Positions 55,570 to 64,000 of a stretch of 64,000 nucleotides of DNA are shown here, one piece after another (within the stretch, counting starts at the first letter, position 1; each line of letters begins with the position of its first letter). Below the pieces are notes generated by a model that worked only from the letters and a program-made list of their open reading frames with translations, had not been told where the DNA came from and searched no databases. The translations under genes and the position numbers were made by a program. Source of the DNA: Synanceia verrucosa (taxonomy: Eukaryota; Chordata; Actinopteri; Perciformes; Synanceiidae); contig CM056556.1 of NCBI GenBank assembly GCA_029721515.1, positions 17,945,598-18,009,597 on the forward strand. Direction: 5' to 3'.

Positions 55570-56815
55570 TATATGGATTATCCATTCACCTCCATTGTAT
55601 TTGAATCACAAAAGAGATGTTGAATCTGAATTATTTCTTGTAAGATTTTCACCTACAAACCTAAAAAAAACAGATACCACCAGAGATTATTTAGAAGACA
55701 ATAATTTTAGTACTGTCCTTTCAAGGAGATGACCCTTTAGGCTGGGAGGAGAATGGCTATGGTGTAGTCCAACAACACAATAATTACCCAAATAATGAAT
55801 ATTCATCTTTATTAGTTGAATTAATGGTTTTCTAAACATTGACTATGTATAATGAAGGATTGTCTAACTGCATAACAATGACATCCTATACTGTATGTGG
55901 GAGCCCATCCTTGCACATTAATGCAGAAAATGTTATGAAGATTGAAACTAAAATATTCTGATCCTTAATAACAAACTCGACAAGAAGGAAAACTTGTTTT
56001 GAAATGGATGTTACTTTTACTTGCAGAAAAATAAAAGCAGTTGCTTTAGGGAAGTTCTCAACCTGAGGATGGCTGCTATATCACAAATTTCACTGTGGCC
56101 CATAACATTGGAACCTTTGTGTGAAAGCACCTGTCAGGAGTGTAAGCACAGAAGTCGATAATTAATAATTATGAATAATTAATGAATTAATGTGTAATGG
56201 CGCACAGCACATCTTTTTGTCACTTTTGAAACACGGTTTTCCTGCTGTGGTGACAACTATTCAATATAATATGAAGAAAGAATCCTAACAGTTGTAAGCA
56301 ACAAGTAAAACATGATAATAGCTTAAAAGCCTGTCATACATTTAGTTGGGGGGGAACGCAAAAACTCTGAGTATGTTGTAAAACTCAGACAATACAGTGC
56401 AATATGGATGAATGGAGATAAAAAATATACAGAAAGGTGCAATGTGCAGAAATGTGCAATTAGGCTTGTGAAGGGGGATAGGTGTCAAGTGTTGATGAGG
56501 TCAGCTGCATGAAGAAAGTGATCTTATGGCAGAAGGTTCTGGTCCTGATGGGCCGCAGCCCGATGCCACATTCAGGAAGTGTACAGTGCTTGTCGTTCAG
56601 TTGGTTGTGGTCATTCAGTTGGTTGACTAAGTGCAGGTTTTTGAAGGAGTGCAGGGTTTTAGGCTTGTAGATGGTTAGCAGTTGCAGTTGGTAAACCATC
56701 CTCAAAGGAAGAAAAGGTTTATAAAGTAGTTTTTGCATTAAATTTATTTCTGATCAAGATACACTGGTAATAATTGATTTGAATTGTTAATATGATACTG
56801 AAAAGCAAAATAATA
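55570..56815. other. No gene; repeat-like segment at about 56440-56600
   Basis: The piece TCTGGTCCTGATGGGCCGCAG, with neighbouring TGATGAGGTCAGCTGC, resembles a widely dispersed fish repeat. No coding domain or RNA gene seen. Confidence 0.4.
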
Positions 56816-56819
56816 GAAT

Positions 56820-57148
56820 CCGTCCATCTATTTTCTACCACTTCCTCACATAGGGTTATGGGGGGGCTGGAGCCTATCCCAGCTGTCTTAGGATGAAAGA
56901 CAGGGTACACTCTGGACAAGTCTCCAGTTCATCACAGGGCACAGAGACAGACAGTCACTTGCACTTCACACCTACAGTCAATTTAAATTAGCCAATGACC
57001 TAATCCCCATGCATGTTTTTGGATGGTGGGAGAAAGCCGGAGTACCCAGAGAGAATCCACACAGACACGGGGAGAACATGCGAACTCCACACAGAAAGGC
57101 TTTGGGCCTGGAAATCAAACCCGGTACCTTCTTGCTGCAAGGCGACAG
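56820..57148 (-). repeat. SINE copy on the minus strand
   Basis: Read on minus it runs from a CGCCTTGCAGCAAGAAGGTACC head (A-box part missing) through the shared body to AGCTGGGATAGGCTCCAGCC and a short GGATGG-like tail near 56820. The head is joined to another repeat starting AACCGTTAGGGGTCACC on the plus strand. Confidence 0.88.
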
Positions 57149-57149
57149 A

Positions 57150-58635
57150 TCTACATTCTTTAAGTAACCGTTAGGGGTCACCACAGCGGCTCATTGAATA
57201 TTGATTTGGCTTAGTTTTAATCATTTTATGTTAGCTTGCACACATTCAAGCCAGATGTGTAAAAGGACAGTTGTCTGCATCCTCTAAGGCCCACAAAGCG
57301 CCTGAACCACTGACGGGCATCTGCTAACAACCATGGCTCCAATGAAGAGAGAAATCCTCAGAGCTCACCAGACTCCCATCCATCCACCGCAGAATCTTAA
57401 TCCTGTCTGTAAACTGAGCGCAGTGGGGTGTCCTGACCGCTTTTGCCACCCATACTCTTAACCTCTGCCTCAAAGGGTACACTGATTTAGAGCATGAATC
57501 ATCAGTGTAGGATTATATAGAGTGAGTCATGGCAGTCAAGGGATACCCGCTGTGCTTTTCAAAGGATGTGTTGGCGGAAATATTTTGTAATGTATGTGGT
57601 TGGTTGGATAATACTGGAGGATACATTGTTGTCAGGGCAAAGACCCACAGATAAAAATATCATTACACTTTCACAATAGTTTCTTCAAGATGTAGATAAA
57701 AAAACTGAACTTGCTTTTTGGTCTTACACATGGTGCCTGAATTTTTTTTCAGATCAGATCAGGCGTTTCTTATGCGGTACAACATTTGTATCTACACCAA
57801 TAGAAAGTAATGTACTGTAATTTATATATATCATAATAATCAGTTCATAATCAGTTCCTAGGTAATCCACAAATCCATGAGCCGGGACGTTGTTGTTGTC
57901 CTGTTTGAAATAAAAGTCAGTGTAACTTCCAAACTTAAGGGTGCTAGTTCGATATCCAGAGCATTCATTATGGCATCAAACAACTCCTTGCTATGTAAAG
58001 ATATGTTCGAGAAAAGTTGAGAAATCAGAGCTTATCCTTCCCTTAACATCACTGCATGAGCTTTCAATATGGTGATGCTTGTTAGTGTGCTACAGTGGCT
58101 AGCTCATGGTTGCCACTTCTCTCATATGATGGTTACAGCTGATAATGCGCCGAGTTGGTTCACACTCAGGAAAGCACTACAGTGTCAGCACATCCTTTTA
58201 TGCACTGTTAGCATTGTTAGCACCATTAGCTACATACAGTATTATATTTTAACCTAACCCATATTTTTTACACAAATTGAATTGAATTGTAACTTAAAGT
58301 AACGCCACAACACTGCAAATGTGATAACAGAGCGATGCTGCCATAGTAGCAGATGAGGTGCTGTGATAGTTGTTTGCAAACTAAGTTGATATGCACTGAA
58401 TTGATATACTACCCTACTGAGAGTGTGTTTAGATCTTGGCATTCTGCCCAGCACATCAACCTCCTCCCTTGCTCAGCCATCTTCCCATCTTATTTATCTG
58501 TTCGACTTTGCGCAAAAGGAAGGTGCATTGCTCATCGTTCAGATACACAAACAGATCTGATTGCAACTGATTGGGTTGTTTCCTTTTATCACTGCATTTA
58601 GTTTAATATGAGATATGGTAGAGAATTATTTCATC
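57150..58635. other. No gene recognised
   Basis: The segment TAGGGGTCACCACAGCGGC (57170-57190) resembles a common fish repeat end. The rest is unassigned. Confidence 0.45.
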
Positions 58636-58639
58636 AACT

Positions 58640-59175
58640 CTCACCGTTAAGTGCAGATCACACTGCAGTTCACATTGATGGAGAAATAAGGAGGGATGGA
58701 GAGACTCAGCCCTCCCCTCTCTCAATCTCTCATCACATACTGCGGCTCCTCCCTCTACCTTGCCCTTCTCCAGATCCCCTCCCTTCTGCTGTCTCTCTCT
58801 CCATCCCTTCTTTATTCTCCCTCAATTTTTCAGCCGTGCTGAGACTAGCAGAGGAGACACCCTCCCCTTGTGTGTGTATGTGTGTGGCTTGCCGTGTGAA
58901 CCGCATGCGTCAGTGTGTGTATACATGTGGCTTTGCAGCTGATGCGAAGGACTCATGAAGTGCTGTGGACTTGGATATCAGATCCTTCTCCTTATGCATA
59001 TTTACCACATTTTTTAACAACACTCCAAAATCCTCCTGTTAAAGAATCTCATTTTCCTCCTCTCGGGGCAGCATCTTGATGGAATCTTCAGTCCTTCCCC
59101 CAGTATCTTGGATTTAATGAGCAGCCACCATGGAATGAAGCAAGCAATTTCTGAATTCCCTTCGTTACAGCTCTG
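58640..59175 (+). other. Possible first exon of a host gene
   Basis: The sequence is richer in C/T, with CTCTCTCAATCTCTC and CCTCCCTCTACC tracts and no transposon features. It includes GCAGCCACCATGG, an excellent start context, but that ATG is followed by GAA TGA, a two-codon frame. A second ATG at 59135 overlaps it and opens 13 codons (MKQAISEFPSLQL) that reach the donor CTG|GTAAGG at 59175/59176. This could be a 5' exon whose coding start is guarded by a minimal upstream frame. No partner exon is in the window, the product is not recognised, and the signal may be fortuitous. Confidence 0.25.
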
Positions 59176-59179
59176 GTAA

Positions 59180-61925
59180 GGACATCTCTTGCCTGTCTCC
59201 CTCTCACGCGCTTACCATATACCTGACTCATTTTGTTGCACTTCCATCCTGATTTGCTCCTCATAACATATTGACAGGTGCAAGCAGGACACATTATGGG
59301 AAGGGGAGCTGTTAAATGAAGCAGGGTGAGCTATTTAGGACATGGAGAGAGGGAGAAAATGAGAATGGGCTGGCTGGGGAGGGTGAGAGAGTGCAGGGAC
59401 AGAAGCAAGGAACGGAAATGTGTGCCGACACCAGCAGTATTGCTTATGCTCTCAGAGGCTGGAAGAGAAAATGCTCCACTTGATACTTGCTATTGATGTG
59501 TGGTTATTTTGAGCTCCCATCCCTCGGAGACAACTTTGCATGTTCTATACCTGACAGTGATAGTACTGGATCGGTCTATTTGTGAATATTGCCAGGAAGG
59601 GACTTTGTCACAATAAAAAGGTAAATTCTTATTATGTAGATGGAAGCTCAGAAGGAAGTCAACATATTAATATGTGTGCCGCCTTTTGTTCACAGCATGG
59701 TGGGGAGAATATGTGAATTTTATGTAAAGCGTCTGTATACATGTCCTTGATGTGCTTATTGTGATGTGACAAGATGAGACTTATATGTCTTCTTTGGAAG
59801 CTTGCATACCTACACATATTCTCATCAAGACATCTTGGCTGAAGTGGGTGGGTGAGAAATTGCAGCTTCCCACCATGTTGATTTCTCTGATTATCTGATC
59901 GGGCCTTTCGACAACAGCACTGACTTGTAAAGAGATCATCAGACGCTGATTTGAGATGGCTGACTTGTAGACCACAGTGAATGTGTGTAGCAGTAAGACA
60001 TTGAATTATTTCAATAATTTATATTATATTTAGTTTTGCTGTTCATGATCATTCCTTTCCTGAAATATATGATGCTGTTTACATATAAATGATGATGGTG
60101 CGTTACACTTTTTGTCAGCGTGAGGTGAAGTTGCTATTTTGGTCCCTCTTGCAAGCTGAATGAGCTTCTTCCCCTTTATCTTCACTGCTGTATTGTTATT
60201 AGTTCTCTGTTCATCGCTCTCTCTCTCTCTCTCATCTCTGTGAACTCTTCAGGGATGATAGTAAAGAAAGAGAGAGGAGAGAGTAAAAGATGTTGGAATA
60301 CGGGTACTGAATCTGAAAGCTATAACAAGAATAGAAAGATGGTGGATGAACTAGAAAATGAAGAAAGGATATTGCAATGAAAGACAGGAAGTCAGAGACA
60401 AAAGGATGAAAAAGAAGAAAAAAGGAGAGTGTGTGTGTGAACTAACAAGCCTCAGAAAGAGCTTTTAGGCATGCAAACCTCTTTTAGGCTCAAACATCTG
60501 CTGCAGTTGGGGATTAGTTTACACATAACACATCTATGCTCTCCAACGCGAAACGTGATAGATAGGCCATGGCCTGCATCTCACACATGGCCGCATGCAT
60601 TTACTGCACAGGACATCAATATTTATCACATTTCCCATTTCAGAGAAGAATCCATGATAACATCAGAGGATGGAACAATAATAAAATCAAATCACCCCAC
60701 CTTGGGTAGACCTTATTCTTCTGTTTCATTTATTGTTTGTTTCCAGCACTTAGAGAAGGTCGGCTCAACTCTGTTGCCTATTGAAAAATACTGGTGCAGC
60801 CACAGCAGTTAATTTTAGCTGTGGTACATTGGCAATGCTAATTGTGAAACATACATTCAAGCAGATTGGATTTAATGCAATGTATTGAATGGTTACGTTT
60901 CATTAGTGTATCACATATCTAGTCGTCACTGCTTATTTTTGCTTTAATCCTTGTAGCGCCACATTATGTAATAACGCCGCAATGTGTAATAATGTAATAA
61001 TTTTTCACATCATTATGTAATATAGCACAATTTGTGATACCGTGCCGCATTTTGTAATGAAATTCTTGAACGCAATATGTAATTAAGTTTGCCGCAATGA
61101 GTCATGCTAGAATGTATGACTGTTTTCAACTCCTGACTCAAATGAGAATTGTAGTGTGGTGTGGTGTGGTAGAATAGTAATAGTGTGGCCCATCTTATTA
61201 AACATCTGCCATTTGACAAATGGTCAAGTTTGTGTCATTTACTGGCTGCATTTCAGTGCCCGCTTCACTCATGGATATCATCTAATCCAGTATCGTCAGA
61301 AATACTCCAAATGACTCTAAAGTGAAATGGGTGAGTAAATGGCAGTATTTTATCCCAGAAATAAGGTTCAATTTGTAAAAAACACTTCCCCTTTAAGGGT
61401 TTTGAATAAACAACAAGCATCTGGCTTTGCTTGGTGAAGCTGTCATGAGGGTTTTAGTGTAGATGGAAAATGTAATGAAGAAGATATCCCAGGATTCATC
61501 AATATTAAATTCAGAACTGATCCCTGTATTTGGAACCAGAGGTATTCTGCTAATTGATTGGTTTATTTAGTGATGTATCCCTCAGTCTCCCTTGGATGCG
61601 TGTGCGCACGCACACACACACACAGGATGTGTCTTTGTGTGGTTGTAGGAGTCACTTTTACCCTACTCAGCTGCAGTAAAAGCTTACCATGCAGTGGGTG
61701 AATTGCATCTGAGAGGGACTCATAATGCCCATGAATGCTCATACACAGTGGGGAACTCTAGATACTGTCCATAGCCACATTAGAAGTTCATGTTTGCCCT
61801 CAAGGCTATTACTTTCAAAATGATAGCAAATGATTGTTATGACCATTGTGGTTTCACAATGACACATGAAATAAAATTGGTAAATCTGTCATGGCAATTC
61901 TTAGCCAACGGTGTCCCCAGTGATG
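59180..61925. other. No gene; one dispersed repeat at about 60955-61095
   Basis: At 60955-61095 the unit GCCGCA followed by ATGTGTAATAA or TTTTGTAATGA recurs, a pattern seen in fish repeats. A CT microsatellite (about 60217-60237) and a CA run (about 61609-61624) are present. No coding domain. Confidence 0.45.
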
Positions 61926-61927
61926 GG

Positions 61928-62655
61928 CAGTTTTAATTTTGTTAACGAAAAATTATCGTTACAATGTTCATCAACGACAGTTTTTTTTCTGACGACAATG
62001 AGATGATAACTAAATAAAAGATATTCTATGATAATAACAACTTTGACAAAAACAGCTGACACATTTGTCAACGAATAAAAACGACACTAAATGTTAAGGA
62101 GGAACAAATCAATAAGTGATCCAATGAAAATTAACCTGAGGTGCACATTTGAATAAAAATCCAATCAAAACGGCAGAAGCTTTGAAACGCACGGGTGTCT
62201 GGACCTCCATGGTGGAGGGAGTGACCATTGCTGGTTAACATGCCCGCCCAAGGGTGCCCACCATGGGGTATTATTATACTTTGCAAATATCAATATCAAT
62301 ATCAAATCACCCACTTTGTTCTTTGGTATTAAGTGGATAGAAACAGACATATTTTTTTCCCTCTCAGACTTGGGTTGATATGTCTTTGATTTTAAAATCA
62401 AAACATCAGAACAGATATATCTGTGTCTATATCTGTGTATATTGCACATTCAAACCGTCGTATATTCCACAATAACAGGTTTATAAATATTTCCCTAAAT
62501 GTTTTCTATTAAATCTACACTAGATTTAGTCGACGAAAACTGGACTAAAATTAAATAAAATTCAGATGACTTAAAAATGACTAAAACTAAAAAGCACTTT
62601 CACCAAAAAAATATGACTAAGATTAAATCAAAATTTGCGGTCAAAATTAAAACTG
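61928..62655. mobile_element. hAT-like non-autonomous element with CAGTTTTAATTTTG ends
   Basis: CAGTTTTAATTTTG at 61928 pairs with CAAAATTAAAACTG ending at 62655. CAG...CTG termini fit hAT. Subterminal sequences are rich in ACGAAAA/TCGACGAAAACTGG units. The flanking octamers (GTGATGGG and CTGGTTGG) do not match well, so the duplication has decayed. No transposase inside. Confidence 0.65.
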
Positions 62656-62659
62656 CTGG

Positions 62660-64000
62660 TTGGATAGCATTTATGGATTTATGGATATGAGCCTCTGATC
62701 TCGGTAACAATGTAATGTTTTCAGAGCTGTTTCAATGCTATCAATAACTGTTCAAAACTAATATAACCAAGGTGCAGTCTCTAAAACTCATCTCTCACTG
62801 TGATGGTTGAAAGGAATACTTAACTTATCAAGCTTTGATGTACCCTTGGATAATGACTACCCACTACTTGAAGCAGATCAATGATTAGCTAATCACCACT
62901 AAGGAATCCAGAATCCAGATGAATCCACTGCTGTTCTCATGACTCACAGCCAGTAAGCATTGAAATAGTAATACATTGTCTGAATTATACTGAGGTCTTA
63001 TTTTGTCTCCATCATGGATGCAAACTGCGTATACAATCATGAATAATGTAATGTAATAACTTTTTGTGCAACACCACCTCAAAAATGACCACAAGGTCAT
63101 GGGGTTGAAGGTGAGGCAAACATGACTGTAGTCCCTTTCACCCGGGTCGACCCGGGTTTTTTGTGCAAGTGTGATAGAAGCTTAAAAGAAAAGTTCCTTG
63201 TAATTGCTTAAAGTTTTTATTAACTATTCAATAATCATCACTCATGCATTCACATACACTTGGCTGTAGTCTGTGGTGGTTTGGTATTAAGGACAGCAGT
63301 TGTTCATGTAGGATGAGAGAGCAAGACTTGTTCACTTACTCTGCCTAGTTTGTTCCGGTCGACTGAGTAAATCTAAATGGTATGAATTGAAAATTGTATG
63401 AATAATTCAGTAGCATTTTTTCTTCTATATTTGGAAGCATTTCTAGACCGACACAACAGTGATTCTTATATGTAACTATCTTAAGAAAAGGACTCAACCT
63501 TTCTTGACCTTTTGTGCATTGTTCTACAAAGTCATGTAAAATGCCTCCTCAGCTGCCCTTGTTTCTTAGCAAATCAAATATTATTTAGACTGTTGCTCTT
63601 CGTGGAAAAATAAGGCAAAAGGTCATGGATATGAATTCATTTGCTCATCTGTTCATTCATGCACTTAAAATAAACAACTGGCTATGGTTTGCTTGATTCT
63701 CCGTGAGACCTGTGTAAAATCTCTGACACCACTGATTAAATTAGAGGGAATTAAGGGAAATAAAGGCTTTCCAGGCTTTACGGGCCACTGCACTGCAGCA
63801 TTTTCAGAATGACAATGAGTGGCCTAAGAGGAGTGCTACAGTTACAAGGGAACATATTAGTTACTGATTGGCCCATATGGGTCCTACATTATTTATTAAG
63901 GAAGATATGTATAATTCATATGATTATCAGAAATGGACAAAAAGTCTCCCCCGTTCATCCATCCACCTTTGTGTTTGAGGAAACATAATGCACTTGACAG
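62660..64000. other. No gene; 18-bp palindrome at 63140-63157
   Basis: ACCCGGGTCGACCCGGGT is a perfect palindrome, possibly the end of a degraded MITE. The rest shows no gene. Confidence 0.5.

Noticed and set aside
58608..58958. 116-codon frame in the C/T-rich region
   Set aside because: No domain or good start context; composition follows the pyrimidine tracts.

Overview
The window is nuclear DNA of a bony fish, most likely a teleost. The evidence is repeated copies of a tRNA-derived V-SINE/DANA-mermaid-type SINE, Tc1, piggyBac, PIF/Harbinger and hAT transposons, Ty3/gypsy pol remnants, several LINE clades, CA/TA microsatellites and spliceosomal introns. I recognise no complete host gene. 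The only host-like signal is a possible first exon at 58.64-59.18 kb that ends in a good splice donor. The sequence reads as a large intron or gene-poor intergenic DNA filled with nested mobile elements of different ages.

Layout. 0-2.6 kb: ACTAGTTA palindromic arrays, a short telomere-like run, a small DNA element carrying a helicase fragment, and a SINE piece. 4.0-6.9 kb: a near full-length but frameshifted piggyBac element with a minisatellite inside. 7.6-8.4 kb: a 5'-truncated LINE bounded by a 13-bp target duplication. 9.5-12.7 kb: hAT-like and MITE fragments and a large inverted repeat. 12.76-14.34 kb: a decayed Tc1-like transposon split by a SINE, with both sets of target duplications readable. 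16.7-19.1 kb: LINE remnants and hairpins. 20.4-25.3 kb: a 5'-truncated Ty3/gypsy element (protease, RT, RNase H, integrase, 3' LTR). 25.5-26.9 kb: a LINE with a MITE inside. 28.16-29.48 kb: a non-autonomous hAT with an 8-bp duplication. 33.8-35.5 kb: decayed gypsy pol, a MITE fragment and a SINE. 37.8-41.8 kb: a PIF/Harbinger element (Myb-like gene plus transposase) broken by a Tc1 piece and a SINE tail. 42.4-43.7 kb: an L1-clade ORF2 piece. 53.8-55.6 kb: a stack of nested MITEs. 61.9-62.7 kb: another hAT-like element.

The most notable object is a 6.34-kb DNA transposon at 44018-50357. It is flanked by a perfect 6-bp target duplication (TGATTG) and ends in about 400-bp terminal inverted repeats (TIRs) with TAC...GTA termini. 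It carries two convergent spliced genes: a 13-exon gene for a HECT-type E3 ubiquitin ligase resembling fish G2E3-like proteins (681 codons, one premature TGA), and a 3-exon gene for a 426-residue DDE (rve-type) transposase that reads open throughout. Both genes start inside the inverted repeats, so both proteins begin with almost the same roughly 45-residue zinc-ribbon segment. Each repeat also holds a nine-unit array of a 14-nt motif. My inference is a two-component transposon in which one duplicated terminal sequence serves as transposase target, promoter and shared N-terminal domain. The termini and 6-bp duplication fit what I recall of the IS3EU superfamily, but I could not check this.
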